DNA of 64,000 nucleotides from Mesonia ostreae (GCF_031845265.1 NZ_JAVRBG010000003.1:124001-188000); one strand, 5' to 3'. Counted from the stretch's first letter, positions 9,211 to 17,598 are shown. The notes: generated by a model from the letters alone, not told the origin. Made by a program: numbers and translations.

Positions 9211-9243
9211 AAAAATCCGAATCAATACGATTCGGATTTTTTT
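9211..9243. terminator. Bidirectional terminator between the YeiH gene and lpdA
   Basis: AAAAATCCGAATC, a 5-base loop, then GATTCGGATTTTTTT. A-tract and T-tract flank the stem on both sides, as expected between convergent genes. Confidence 0.85.
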
Positions 9244-9289
9244 ATTTAAGAGCAAGAATTCATTTCTGATTCTCTCCTATTATACCTAC

Positions 9290-10696
9290 TTACACGTGTA
9301 AAGCACGGTTTCCTGTTGCTGCTAAAGCGGCTTCTTTTACGGCTTCGGCATAAGTAGGGTGTGCGTGGCTCATTCTAGCAATATCTTCAGCGCTTGCTCT
9401 AAATTCCATCGCCACCACCGCTTCTGCGATTAAATCAGCTGCACGAGCTCCTACCATATGTACTCCTAGAACTTCATCGGTTTCTTTACTGGTTAAGATT
9501 TTTACAAATCCCTCAATATCTCCACTCGCTCTAGAACGTCCTAAAGCACGCATAGGAAATTGACCCGAGGCGTATTCTACTTTATCTTCTTTTAATTGCT
9601 CTTCAGTTTTTCCTACGGAAGCAACTTCTGGCCAGGTATATACAACTCCTGGTATTAAGTTATAATCAATATGTGGTTTTTGACCTGCAATGGTTTCAGC
9701 AACAAAAATACCTTCTTCTTCGGCTTTATGCGCTAACATCGCTCCTTTGATTACATCTCCAATCGCGTAGATATTCTCTACATTGGTTTGTAAGTGTTCG
9801 TTTACTTCTACTTGCTTGCGGTCATTTAATTTAATTCCAGCATTATCTGCTTCTAAGCCATCGGTAAAAGGTCTTCTCCCTACAGAAACCAAGCAATAAT
9901 CTCCCTTAAACTCTACTTCTTTTCCTTTTTTATCGGTTGCTTTAATCACCACTTCGTCTCCCGTATTTTCTACAGCAGTCACTTTGTGAGAAAGTGCAAA
10001 TTTTACTTTTTGCTTTTTCATCACTTTGGCAAGCTCTTTACTTTGAGCAGCATCCATAGTAGGGATAATGCGGTCCATATATTCAATTACGGTCACCTCT
10101 GCGCCTAATCTCTTATATACCTGTCCTAACTCTAATCCTATAACTCCGCCCCCAATCACCAACATGTGTTTAGGAACTTCTTTTAGTTTTAAAGCTTCGG
10201 TAGAAGTGATAATTCTCTCTTTATCAAGATCTATAAATGGCAAAGAAGAAGGTTTACTTCCCGTTGCAATAATAGTATGTTTCGCTTCAATCGTTACATC
10301 TTCCCCTTCCGCGGAAGCGATATTGATGTGCGTTTTATCTTTAAAAGAACCAATACCTTCATAGGTATCCACTTTATTTTTATCCATCAAAAAGGCAATC
10401 CCCTTAGTGGTTTGTTCTACCACCGTGGCTTTGCGGCTCATCATCTTTTCTAGATTAAGCTTTACTTCGCCAGGAATTTCGATCCCGTGATCTTCAAAAT
10501 GCTTCAAGGCATCTTCATAGTGGTGTGAAGAATCTAATAATGCTTTAGAGGGAATACAGCCTACATTTAGACAAGTACCTCCCATGGTGGAATATTTTTC
10601 TATTATTGCGGTCTTTAAACCTAGTTGTGCGCATCGTATTGCGGCTACGTAACCTCCAGGTCCCGAACCAATCACTGCTACATCGTAAGTGCTCAT
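9290..10696 (-). CDS. lpdA: Dihydrolipoyl dehydrogenase (copy 1)
   Basis: 468 aa, the E3 flavoprotein of 2-oxoacid dehydrogenase complexes; it reoxidises dihydrolipoyl groups with NAD+. The FAD-binding GSGPGGY motif is at about 10-16, the redox-active disulfide is in GGTCLNVGCIPSK (C42, C47), the NAD-binding VIGGGVIGLELG is near residue 180, and the C-terminal HAHPTYAEA supplies the His-Glu dyad. The GGTCLNVGC form and overall look resemble E3 of the oxoglutarate dehydrogenase type. A second E3 lies at 29073-30464. It is monocistronic here, ended by the terminator at 9211-9243. Confidence 0.94.
   Translation of the reverse strand: MSTYDVAVIGSGPGGYVAAIRCAQLGLKTAIIEKYSTMGGTCLNVGCIPSKALLDSSHHYEDALKHFEDHGIEIPGEVKLNLEKMMSRKATVVEQTTKGIAFLMDKNKVDTYEGIGSFKDKTHINIASAEGEDVTIEAKHTIIATGSKPSSLPFIDLDKERIITSTEALKLKEVPKHMLVIGGGVIGLELGQVYKRLGAEVTVIEYMDRIIPTMDAAQSKELAKVMKKQKVKFALSHKVTAVENTGDEVVIKATDKKGKEVEFKGDYCLVSVGRRPFTDGLEADNAGIKLNDRKQVEVNEHLQTNVENIYAIGDVIKGAMLAHKAEEEGIFVAETIAGQKPHIDYNLIPGVVYTWPEVASVGKTEEQLKEDKVEYASGQFPMRALGRSRASGDIEGFVKILTSKETDEVLGVHMVGARAADLIAEAVVAMEFRASAEDIARMSHAHPTYAEAVKEAALAATGNRALHV
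10307..10316. repeat. TTCCGCGGAA palindrome, copy 2
   Basis: Inside lpdA copy 1 (context CTTCCGCGGAAGCG on the plus strand). On the coding strand it encodes Ser-Ala-Glu within Ala-Ser-Ala-Glu-Gly. Confidence 0.7.
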
Positions 10697-10795
10697 AATT
10701 TAGTTTTTGTTGAGTTGAAAAACGTTGACAAAAATACGATATCTAATTCAATCAACAAGGTAGATGACACAAAGGATTGTTAAAATCCTTAGAAT

Positions 10796-11257
10796 TTACG
10801 AAACGATAAGCGTGGTGTTTTTCACTTCCTTAATCACAAACATACTCTGCGTACTCCCTATTCCCGATATGACCGTTAGTTTTTCGATTAAAAATTTGCG
10901 GTAGGCATCCATGTTTTTTATCAGAATTTTTAAAATATAATCATAATCGCCACTTATGTGATAGCATTCTAACACCTCTTCGAGTTTTAATACTTCGCGT
11001 TCAAATTGTACGATGTTATTTTTAACGTGCTGCGATAACTTTACTTGACAAAGTACCATAAAACTTTTTTCTACTTTTTCTTTATCGATAAGCGCAACGT
11101 AATTGGTGATTATTTTTTGTCGCTCTAGTTTCTTGATGCGTTCATAAACGGCGGTATTAGACAAGTCTAAAACAAGTGCTAATTCTTTGGTCGTCTTTTT
11201 AGCGTCTTTTTGCAAATAGGTAAGCAATTGACGGTCTATGGTATCTAATTTTATCAT
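10796..11257 (-). CDS. Lrp/AsnC family transcriptional regulator
   Basis: 153 aa. An N-terminal winged helix-turn-helix (about 5-55, LDTIDRQLLTYLQKDAKKTT... LSNTAVYERIKKLE) is followed by a C-terminal RAM/ACT-like effector domain (about 65-150, with HISGDYDYILKI). This is the usual Lrp/AsnC length and layout. The start ATG at 11257 gives the canonical N-terminus. It is divergently oriented to a methionine gamma-lyase-like gene, and an almost perfect Lrp-type operator lies between them (11331-11345). I infer it senses an amino acid, perhaps methionine or another sulfur amino acid, and controls that gene. Confidence 0.92.
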   Translation of the reverse strand: MIKLDTIDRQLLTYLQKDAKKTTKELALVLDLSNTAVYERIKKLERQKIITNYVALIDKEKVEKSFMVLCQVKLSQHVKNNIVQFEREVLKLEEVLECYHISGDYDYILKILIKNMDAYRKFLIEKLTVISGIGSTQSMFVIKEVKNTTLIVS

Positions 11258-11304
11258 TGTGGTAAATTTTCAGAATTTATCAAAATTGAGAAGCAATTAT
11301 GGAT

Positions 11305-11345
11305 TAAAATTCTATATAATTTAATTAAAATAGAATTTTATTCTG
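11305..11345. promoter_or_regulatory. Lrp-type operator region between divergent genes
   Basis: TAGAATTTTATTCTG at 11331-11345 agrees at 14 of 15 positions with the classical E. coli Lrp consensus YAGHAWATTWTDCTR. An overlapping, larger inverted repeat consists of TAAAATTCTAT (11305-11315) and ATAGAATTTTA (11330-11340), exact over 11 bp with a 14-bp spacer. A further AGAATTT word lies near 11272. The array sits between the Lrp/AsnC gene and the divergent lyase gene, so it is a good candidate operator for both. Confidence 0.65.
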
Positions 11346-11418
11346 AATTATAAAAATTTGATTGACAATTATCTAACAATTACCGAATTTAGTTATTATT
11401 CATTTAAGTCTTATTATC

Positions 11419-12618
11419 ATGAAATATAAACCAGCCGATAAAATTCAGGATTTACAATATTTTGGAGAATTTGGAGGAGTAAACCCTTCCATTTCAGATT
11501 CCTCTACCTACACCTTTCTTTCTGCGAAGACAATGTTTGACACCTTTGAAGGAAATGCCGAAGGTTGCTACCTCTACTCCCGCCACTCGAGCCCCAGCAA
11601 CTTATATTTGGGCGAAGCACTTGCCGCAATGGAAGCGACCGAAGCTGCCACGGTGACCGCCAGCGGAATGGGCGCCATAACTCCGGTTTTATTGCAATTA
11701 TGCGATAGCGGAAATCATCTCATTTCAAGCAGAACTATCTACGGCGGAACCTACGCTTTTATGAAGAATTTTCTTCCTAGACTTGGCATACAAACCTCTT
11801 TTGTAGACATCACCAAAATTGAAACCGTAGAAGCTGCGATTACACCAGAAACCAAAGTTATCTTTTGTGAAACGGTGAGTAATCCCTTACTGGAAATTGC
11901 AAATTTGCCGGCTTTGGCTCGGCTTGCTAAAAAACACCACTTGCAATTGGTGGTAGACAATACCTTTTCTCCGCTTTCCATTACTCCTACTCAGTTGGGT
12001 GCAGATATCGTGATTCATTCCCTTACCAAATTTATCAACGGAAGTAGTGATACGGTAGGTGGCGTGGTTTGCGCTTCCGCGGAATTTATTAATCAACTTA
12101 GAAATGTAAATGATGGCGCTTGTATGTTATTAGGAGCTACTATGGACAGCATGCGATCGGCTTCGGTATTAAAAAACCTGCGCACGCTACACATTAGGAT
12201 GCATAAACACAGCGAAAATGCGATGTATTTAGCAGAACAATTTGAGGCTTTGGGCTTAAAAACCGTTTATCCTGGATTAAAATCACATAAAGGAAACGCT
12301 TTATACCAAGAAATGATGAACGAAGAATATGGTTTTGGAGGAATGCTGACCTTAGATGTAGGTTCTTTAGATAAAGCCAATACGTTAATGGAATTGATGC
12401 AAAAACGAAATTTAGGCTATCTAGCCGTGAGTTTAGGCTTTTATAAAACCTTATTTAGCGCTCCCGGAAGTTCTACCTCTTCTGAAATCCCTGAAGAAGA
12501 ACAACAAGAGATGGGACTTAGCGACGGATTGATTCGCTTCTCTATAGGTTTGGATAATCATATAGATCGTACATTGAAAATGATGAAAACTTGTATGAAA
12601 GAAGTGGGAATATTGTAA
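11419..12618 (+). CDS. Cys/Met metabolism PLP enzyme, methionine gamma-lyase-like
   Basis: 399 aa, fold-type I PLP enzyme of the Cys/Met metabolism family. Lys204 in HSLTKFINGSSD is the Schiff-base lysine, Asp180 in VVDNTFS holds the pyridine nitrogen, and YSRHSSPS and ASGMGAI are the typical cofactor and phosphate-binding segments. Members cleave methionine or cystathionine or make homocysteine; the absence of a nearby biosynthetic operon and the presence of an amino-acid-responsive Lrp regulator suggest a degradative methionine gamma-lyase role, but cystathionine gamma-lyase/synthase activity is possible. The C-terminal GSSTSSEIPEEEQ segment fits the family. Confidence 0.85.
   Translation: MKYKPADKIQDLQYFGEFGGVNPSISDSSTYTFLSAKTMFDTFEGNAEGCYLYSRHSSPSNLYLGEALAAMEATEAATVTASGMGAITPVLLQLCDSGNHLISSRTIYGGTYAFMKNFLPRLGIQTSFVDITKIETVEAAITPETKVIFCETVSNPLLEIANLPALARLAKKHHLQLVVDNTFSPLSITPTQLGADIVIHSLTKFINGSSDTVGGVVCASAEFINQLRNVNDGACMLLGATMDSMRSASVLKNLRTLHIRMHKHSENAMYLAEQFEALGLKTVYPGLKSHKGNALYQEMMNEEYGFGGMLTLDVGSLDKANTLMELMQKRNLGYLAVSLGFYKTLFSAPGSSTSSEIPEEEQQEMGLSDGLIRFSIGLDNHIDRTLKMMKTCMKEVGIL
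12075..12084. repeat. TTCCGCGGAA palindrome, copy 3
   Basis: Inside the methionine gamma-lyase-like gene (context GCGCTTCCGCGGAATTT); reads Ala-Ser-Ala-Glu. Confidence 0.7.
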
Positions 12619-12621
12619 AAA

Positions 12622-12655
12622 AACCTCTCTTTTCATGATTCTGAAAGGAGAGGTT
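12622..12655. terminator. Terminator between convergent genes
   Basis: AACCTCTC...GAGAGGTT stem with a TTTC/GAAAG inner stem. The T-run lies on the minus-strand side (GAGAGGTTTTTTT), so it mainly ends the minus-strand gene at 12678; it may serve both. Confidence 0.7.
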
Positions 12656-12677
12656 CTAAATTTATTGACTTTTTTTA

Positions 12678-13970
12678 TTAGTTGGCCTTAACCAACTCTA
12701 TATTCATCACAGTTCCATCTGGTAAAATTTGTAAATTTTGAGTATTGACATCTGGAAATAAATAAATTTTTTCACCTACGTTTAGTCTTACCAAGACATT
12801 TCCTGTTATCGTCGTAATGGTATTTTTAGGTATAGATGCATACACCACACTTCTCTGCAGAGGCTCGGGAGAAGCTTCTGTTTTACTCAAAAAGAATTTT
12901 AAATCTATTTTTTCTTCAGCGCCAAGAGTATCTCTTTTTACAATAATATTATAGGATACTCTATACACACCAGCGAAATCCTCAATTTCAAAATACTTAG
13001 GATGAATGTAGATTCCTTGGCTAGAAAAGATATTTCCCAAATTCAAATATATAGGCGTAGTTTTATACAAATAATTGATTGGAGTATCTCGATATGATTG
13101 AGCATATGCTGCTTTGGGAATAAAAGTTTCCCACTTGGCTACACCATCAGCGTTAGAGGTAAGCACTTTGCCTAATCCTTGATTACCGTCTACCATTTTT
13201 ATCTTACCATTCACTTGTAATTTTTCTGTAGGATTAGTGGTACCAATACCTACTTTAGTAGCATAACCTGTATCACCCAAGATAATGGTATTGATGTTAT
13301 CTGCTAAAGAATTTAGGCCTATAGCTACTGCATTATCTGCAGTGGTTTTAGCGTTTTTACCAATAGCAGTAGATGCATATCCCATAGCCGAACTCTGAGA
13401 ACCCAAAGCAATAGACCTAAAACTAGCGGCTTCTGCTAGATTTCCTATGGCAACTGCTTCTTTATTAGTGTTACTTTTTGCATCAACTCCTATAGCAATA
13501 CTCTTATTTTTGTTTGCTAAAGCCCCTTTTCCAAAAGCAATTCCTCCCACTGGTTGGATAAAACCTACACGTTCATTATTGACTTTAAATAGTAAAGGTT
13601 GATCATTAATTGTTCCCAAAAATGCACCAGATTCAAAAGCATTTCCTTCACTAGACCAATGTTTTGGAGAACCTTTTTTATCTTTTACTACCTCCCAACG
13701 ATTGTTATTCCAGAAATAGAAACCTTGATTTAAAAAATTGTTGGATGCATCCGTATTCCAAACCATCAATCCCGTTGCGGGGTTTTCAACGGGTGAAGCA
13801 AGATCTAAGTTTTTTAAATCTAATCTAGGGAATAATACTCCTTGATTTGTTGATCTTACATCTAAAATAGAAGAAGGATCTGGATTAGTGGTACCTATTC
13901 CCACTTGGGCAGTAGATGCAACAGAAATAAATAGGCCAATAATGCTAAAGCCAATACTTTTTAATATCAT
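12678..13970 (-). CDS. Exported protein with trimeric-adhesin-head-like repeats
   Basis: 430 aa from the ATG at 13970; a longer frame to a TTG at 13994 exists, but ATG gives a clean signal peptide (MILKSIGFSIIGLF...STAQ). After the signal comes the flavobacterial opening VGIGTTNPDPSSILDV. The middle (about 125-245) has repeated A-I-G/A-L-G turns spaced about 14 residues, such as SIAIGVDA, AVAIGNLA, SIALGSQS, TAIGKNA and AVAIGLNS. These match the left-handed beta-roll of YadA/Hep-type adhesin heads. VGIGTTNPTEKLQVNGKIKM follows, as in many Bacteroidota surface and tail-fibre-like proteins. No YadA membrane anchor and no T9SS sorting domain are visible, so the export route and anchoring are unknown. 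Confidence 0.7.
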   Translation of the reverse strand: MILKSIGFSIIGLFISVASTAQVGIGTTNPDPSSILDVRSTNQGVLFPRLDLKNLDLASPVENPATGLMVWNTDASNNFLNQGFYFWNNNRWEVVKDKKGSPKHWSSEGNAFESGAFLGTINDQPLLFKVNNERVGFIQPVGGIAFGKGALANKNKSIAIGVDAKSNTNKEAVAIGNLAEAASFRSIALGSQSSAMGYASTAIGKNAKTTADNAVAIGLNSLADNINTIILGDTGYATKVGIGTTNPTEKLQVNGKIKMVDGNQGLGKVLTSNADGVAKWETFIPKAAYAQSYRDTPINYLYKTTPIYLNLGNIFSSQGIYIHPKYFEIEDFAGVYRVSYNIIVKRDTLGAEEKIDLKFFLSKTEASPEPLQRSVVYASIPKNTITTITGNVLVRLNVGEKIYLFPDVNTQNLQILPDGTVMNIELVKAN

Positions 13971-14285
13971 AATTTTATTTAAATTTTCGTGCAAAACTAA
14001 TAGCCTCTTTTTAGATAAAAATAAGATTGAAAATATATCCGATTAAAAGATAGTTTTTAAGTTCACAGACAAAAATAAAGTTCTTGTAAAGCCTGTATTA
14101 GTTAAATTCATTAACTAATGGGAGTACTTGTGATAGTCTTGATAAATTTTGTGGAAGAAAGAAATCTTCTGCTTTTGTAATTTTAAATAATTTGAAAAGT
14201 CAAAAAAACTAACACGCTTTCTTGGCTCAGATAGTGAAAAATTACTACATTACTCCTCCTAAAATTAATCTAGTATCGATACTCT
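13971..14285. other. Divergent intergenic region with inverted repeats
   Basis: No gene seen. ATTAGTTAA (14097-14105) and TTAACTAAT (14111-14119) form a perfect 9-bp inverted repeat with a 5-base spacer. AGTATCGATACT (14272-14283) is a perfect 12-bp palindrome ending 2 bp before the nhaC start codon. Either could be an operator; neither matches a site I know. Confidence 0.4.
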
Positions 14286-15776
14286 ATGGATAGTCAATCT
14301 TCTGACCCTAACAATCAAAATATTATAACAAACAATATAAGTATTGGCGCCGCACTTCTTCCAGTCATCGCTCTAGTCGCCATGCTGGCTTATAATGTTT
14401 TTGTCTTTGGAGATGACGCCTTAGGTGGCTCCAATCAATTTATCTTACTTATGGGAGCTGCGGTTGCTGCGGTAGTAGGACACTTCAATAAAACTTCTTA
14501 CAAAACCATGATTGAAGAGGTTTCTCAGAATATTAAATCTACTTCTGGCGCTATCTTAATTTTACTTATGGTAGGTGCTTTAGCAGGAACGTGGCTGGTA
14601 AGCGGAATTATTCCCACCATGATCTATTACGGACTTCAAATTTTGAATCCGACAATTTTCTTAGCTGCCTGTATTGTCATCTGCTCTATAATTTCAATCG
14701 CCACCGGAAGTAGTTGGACTACCTCTGCCACCGTAGGAATTGCTCTAATAGGAATTGCCGAAGCCTTAGGAATTCCTCTAGGAATGACGGCTGGAGCCAT
14801 TCTTTCTGGGGCTTATTTTGGAGATAAACTTTCTCCGCTTAGTGATACCACCAATCTTGCGCCCGCTATGGCTGGTACAGATTTGTTTACCCATATTCGT
14901 TATATGCTTTATACCACCGTACCTAGTATTGTGATTACATTAATTGTATTTATTATTATAGGTCTTAATCTAGAGCCAGAAGGAGTAGCCAATACTGCTT
15001 CAATTTTAAATTCAATAGATGCTGCCTTCTATATTTCTCCTTGGCTTTTTGTGGTACCAGGATTAGTTATTTTTTTAATTATCAAAAAAACACCTCCCTT
15101 AATCGCCTTATTATTAGGAATCTTGCTAGCTGCTGTTGCAAGCCTTATCTTTCAGCCTCTTCTAGTTGCCGAAATCGCTGGAAGTTCTCAACTTACGTTT
15201 AAAAGCGCTTATGAAGGAATTATGAATGCTATCACGGTAGATACCCAAATTGAAACTTCTAACAAAGCCTTGAATGATTTATTTTCTTCTGGCGGAATGA
15301 AAGGAATGCTAGGGACTATTTGGTTAATTATTTGTGCGATGACTTTTGGCGGAGTAATGGATGCCATTGGTGCATTATCGAGAATTAGTAAAGCACTACT
15401 TCAAATGTTTCATACCACATTCGGGTTATTTAGCAGTACGGTAATTAGTTGCTTAGCCTTGAATGCGACGGCTTCAGACCAATATTTAGCGATTGTAGTG
15501 CCAGGAAAAATGTTTGCCAAGGCTTATAAAGATAAAGGTCTTGCGCCAGAAAATTTAAGTAGAACTCTAGAAGATTCAGGGACGGTAACTTCGGTATTAA
15601 TTCCTTGGAATACTTGTGGAGCTTACCATAGTGGAGTTTTAGGCGTTCCCGTAGCGAGTTATTTTGTTTATGCCATTTTCAATTATATAAGTCCGTTTAT
15701 GACCTTACTATTTGCTGGTTTAAATATTAAAATTAGACAACTTACAGAAAAACAAACTCAAAAAGCAACTGCATGA
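14286..15776 (+). CDS. nhaC: Na+/H+ antiporter NhaC
   Basis: 496 aa, polytopic inner-membrane protein with about 11-12 helices. The segments SGAYFGDKLSPLSDTTNLAPA and the later SGGMKGMLGTIW...SRISKALL are characteristic of the NhaC family, which extrudes Na+ for H+ and helps pH and salt homeostasis. Length and motifs are normal. It overlaps the next gene, bshB1, by 4 bp (ATGA), so the two are co-translated. The 12-bp palindrome AGTATCGATACT lies directly before the start codon. Substrates such as malate/lactate (MleN-like) are an alternative. Confidence 0.9.
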   Translation: MDSQSSDPNNQNIITNNISIGAALLPVIALVAMLAYNVFVFGDDALGGSNQFILLMGAAVAAVVGHFNKTSYKTMIEEVSQNIKSTSGAILILLMVGALAGTWLVSGIIPTMIYYGLQILNPTIFLAACIVICSIISIATGSSWTTSATVGIALIGIAEALGIPLGMTAGAILSGAYFGDKLSPLSDTTNLAPAMAGTDLFTHIRYMLYTTVPSIVITLIVFIIIGLNLEPEGVANTASILNSIDAAFYISPWLFVVPGLVIFLIIKKTPPLIALLLGILLAAVASLIFQPLLVAEIAGSSQLTFKSAYEGIMNAITVDTQIETSNKALNDLFSSGGMKGMLGTIWLIICAMTFGGVMDAIGALSRISKALLQMFHTTFGLFSSTVISCLALNATASDQYLAIVVPGKMFAKAYKDKGLAPENLSRTLEDSGTVTSVLIPWNTCGAYHSGVLGVPVASYFVYAIFNYISPFMTLLFAGLNIKIRQLTEKQTQKATA

Positions 15777-16489
15777 AATTAGATATTTTAGCTATAGGAG
15801 CACATCCAGATGATGTAGAATTAAGCTGTAGCGGAACTTTAGCCAAAGAAATTGCAAAAGGCAAAAAGGCCGGAATTTTAGATTTAACCCGTGGCGAATT
15901 AGGCACACGAGGCTCTGCCGAAATTAGAGATCAAGAGGCCCAAAATGCCGCAAAAATATTAGGAGTTTCTGTACGAGAAAATTTAGGTTTTAGCGATGGT
16001 TTTTTTATTAATAATACCGCGCATCAGTTAGAAATCATTAAAATGATTCGAAAATACAGACCAGAAGTCGTTTTATGCAATGCTATTAAAGACAGGCATA
16101 TAGATCATGGGAAAGGAAGTCAGTTGGTGAGTGACGCTTGTTTTTTAAGCGGTTTGCGTAAAATTGAAACCATTCATCAAGATAATCATCAACACCCTTG
16201 GCGTCCCAAACTTATTCTTCATTACATTCAATGGATGGAAATAGAACCAGACATAATCGTTGATATTTCTGGATATATAGATCAAAAAGTAGCTTCCGTT
16301 AAGGCTTATAAATCTCAGTTTTTTGACGAAAATAGTAAGGAACCCTCTACACCTATCACAAGTAATAATTTTTTAGATAGCGTTACGTATAGAGCAAGAA
16401 ACTTGGGTAGAATTATCCATACAGAACACGCAGAAGCTTACACGGTAGAACGCTGTCCCGCAGTGAATTCAATTTTTGATCTAATTTAG
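15773..16489 (+). CDS. bshB1: Bacillithiol biosynthesis deacetylase BshB1
   Basis: 238 aa, LmbE-like zinc deacetylase. BshB1 removes the acetyl group from GlcNAc-malate in bacillithiol synthesis. The zinc site is AHPDD (His11, Asp13, Asp14) and the distal His is in DRHIDH (109-112). DLTRGELGTRGSAEIRDQEA is a family signature segment. The N-terminus begins at ATG 15773, overlapping nhaC by 4 bp. Bacillithiol is known from Bacteroidota as well as Firmicutes. The ligase and transferase genes (bshA, bshC) are not in the window. Confidence 0.92.
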   Translation: MKLDILAIGAHPDDVELSCSGTLAKEIAKGKKAGILDLTRGELGTRGSAEIRDQEAQNAAKILGVSVRENLGFSDGFFINNTAHQLEIIKMIRKYRPEVVLCNAIKDRHIDHGKGSQLVSDACFLSGLRKIETIHQDNHQHPWRPKLILHYIQWMEIEPDIIVDISGYIDQKVASVKAYKSQFFDENSKEPSTPITSNNFLDSVTYRARNLGRIIHTEHAEAYTVERCPAVNSIFDLI

Positions 16490-16500
16490 TTCATTTTTTA

Positions 16501-16532
16501 TTTTGTCATATTGAGATAAAGTATTAAATTTG
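16501..16532 (+). promoter_or_regulatory. Bacteroidota-type promoter of tRNA-His
   Basis: TTTG at 16502-16505 (-33) and TAAATTTG at 16525-16532 (-7, TAnnTTTG) are separated by 19 bp, the expected spacing. Transcription would start a few bases before the tRNA 5' end. Confidence 0.75.
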
Positions 16533-16547
16533 CCAGCTCAAACAAAT

Positions 16548-16622
16548 GGTGGTTGTAGCTCAGCTGGTTAGAGCGCTGGTTTGTGGTACCAGAAGTCGCC
16601 GGTTCGAACCCGGTCTTCCACC
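16548..16622 (+). tRNA. tRNA-His (anticodon GTG)
   Basis: Cloverleaf can be drawn: D arm GCTC/GAGC, anticodon stem CTGGT/ACCAG around the loop TTGTGGT with anticodon GTG at 16583-16585, T arm GCCGG-TTCGAAC-CCGGT. An extra G at position -1 (16548) faces C73 (16622), the identity pair of tRNA-His. The acceptor stem GTGGTTG/CTTCCAC has two adjacent T-T mismatches (5-68, 6-67). CCA is not encoded (CCT follows). Confidence 0.93.
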
Positions 16623-16629
16623 CTTTTTG

Positions 16630-16657
16630 ATAAGCCTTGCTTTTGCGAGGCTTTTTT
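16630..16657 (+). terminator. Terminator of tRNA-His
   Basis: AAGCCTTGC, TTTT loop, GCGAGGCTT with one G-T pair, followed by a run of T. Confidence 0.85.
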
Positions 16658-16919
16658 TATATGCTTTTTCCAATTTATTTTCACAAATTAAAATTTTATT
16701 TCAAAAAAATCTGCTAAAACCCTAATTGAAAACCAACTAGAAAAGCCTTTCGTATTCCTTAGATTTATAAATTAAACTAAGAACAATTTCATTGGTTAAT
16801 TTATCTTAAGATGGTGCTTTTTCTAGCTTAATTCTACTACCTTTCCCTTCTATTTAACCCTATGCTTTACAGAGAAATCTACTAAAATGCTAAGCATAGA
16901 CCTAAATTAGATTTTTAAT
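16658..16919. other. Leader region of the Crp/Fnr regulator gene
   Basis: AT-rich, no gene. ATGCTAAGCAT (16887-16897) is a perfect inverted repeat with a single central base, 22 bp before the regulator's start codon; it could be an operator. Confidence 0.35.
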
Positions 16920-17516
16920 ATGATTGCTGAAGAATTGTTATTAGAATTTGGAGCCGAAATAATTACGTACACTAAAGAAGAATATCTTTTTGAAGAAGGC
17001 AAAAAAGCACATTACTATTTTCAGGTAAAAAGTGGAGAAGTTAAAATGAACAATTTTAATGCCCAAGGAAAAGAGTTTATACAAAGCATATTTTCTTGTC
17101 CACGTAGCTTTGGTGAACCTCCTCTATTTTCAGATATTCCTTACCCAGCCAATGCTGTAGCAGTTTCTAAAGCAGAAGTTTTTCGGTTAAAAAAAGAAGT
17201 CTTTTTAGATCTTTTATTAAAATATCCCAAAGTGCATCTTAGCGTCACTCGTGGAATGGCAAAAAGACTATATTATAAAGCTATAATGGCATCAGAAATC
17301 TCTTCAGAAGATCCCGAACACCGCATTCTTACCCTACTTGATTACCTTAAAAAAGATGTACATCATCTTAACGAACCTTTTTCTTTTAAAGTGAATATTA
17401 CACGCCAGCAAATTGCAGACTTATCTGGTTTACGCGTAGAAACGGTAATTCGTGCCACAAAATCTCTAGAGAAAAAAGAAGAACTTAAAATTAAAAACCG
17501 AAAACTCTATAGATAA
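16920..17516 (+). CDS. Crp/Fnr family transcriptional regulator
   Basis: 198 aa. An N-terminal cyclic-nucleotide-binding-like beta-roll (about 15-115, VKSGEVKMNNF and SFGEPPLFSDIPYPANA) precedes a Crp-type helix-turn-helix (about 150-195, ITRQQIADLSGLRVETVIRATKSL). There is no N-terminal cysteine cluster, so it is not an iron-sulfur FNR; it could be of the heme- or ligand-sensing DNR/NnrR group. It precedes a hemoglobin/RIC operon whose promoter has an FNR-like palindrome, so I infer that it senses low oxygen or NO and activates that operon. The missing Fe-S cluster is seen; the signal is inferred. Confidence 0.88.
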   Translation: MIAEELLLEFGAEIITYTKEEYLFEEGKKAHYYFQVKSGEVKMNNFNAQGKEFIQSIFSCPRSFGEPPLFSDIPYPANAVAVSKAEVFRLKKEVFLDLLLKYPKVHLSVTRGMAKRLYYKAIMASEISSEDPEHRILTLLDYLKKDVHHLNEPFSFKVNITRQQIADLSGLRVETVIRATKSLEKKEELKIKNRKLYR

Positions 17517-17526
17517 TATTTAATAA

Positions 17527-17573
17527 TTATGATTTAGGTCATAAATTACAATACCATCTCTTCGCTAACTTTG
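17527..17573 (+). promoter_or_regulatory. FNR-like operator and promoter of the NO-stress operon
   Basis: TTATGA (17527-17532) and TCATAA (17539-17544) are perfect 6-bp inverted repeats with a 6-bp spacer, the geometry of Crp/Fnr sites. A -7 element TAACTTTG (17566-17573) lies downstream. The operator centre is then about 41-45 bp before the likely start of transcription, the class II activator position. Confidence 0.65.
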
Positions 17574-17598
17574 TGCTATAAAATTTAAACACAAGGAA

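Larger units (their letters stand above)
8920..9289. other. Intergenic region with repeat and shared terminator
   Basis: No gene is seen. It holds a tract of low-complexity words (agatgatagatgctaga), a degenerate copy of the CCTGCCCG...CGGGCTTGATTCAG repeat (9044-9090) and a bidirectional terminator (9211-9243) between two convergent genes. Confidence 0.6.
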
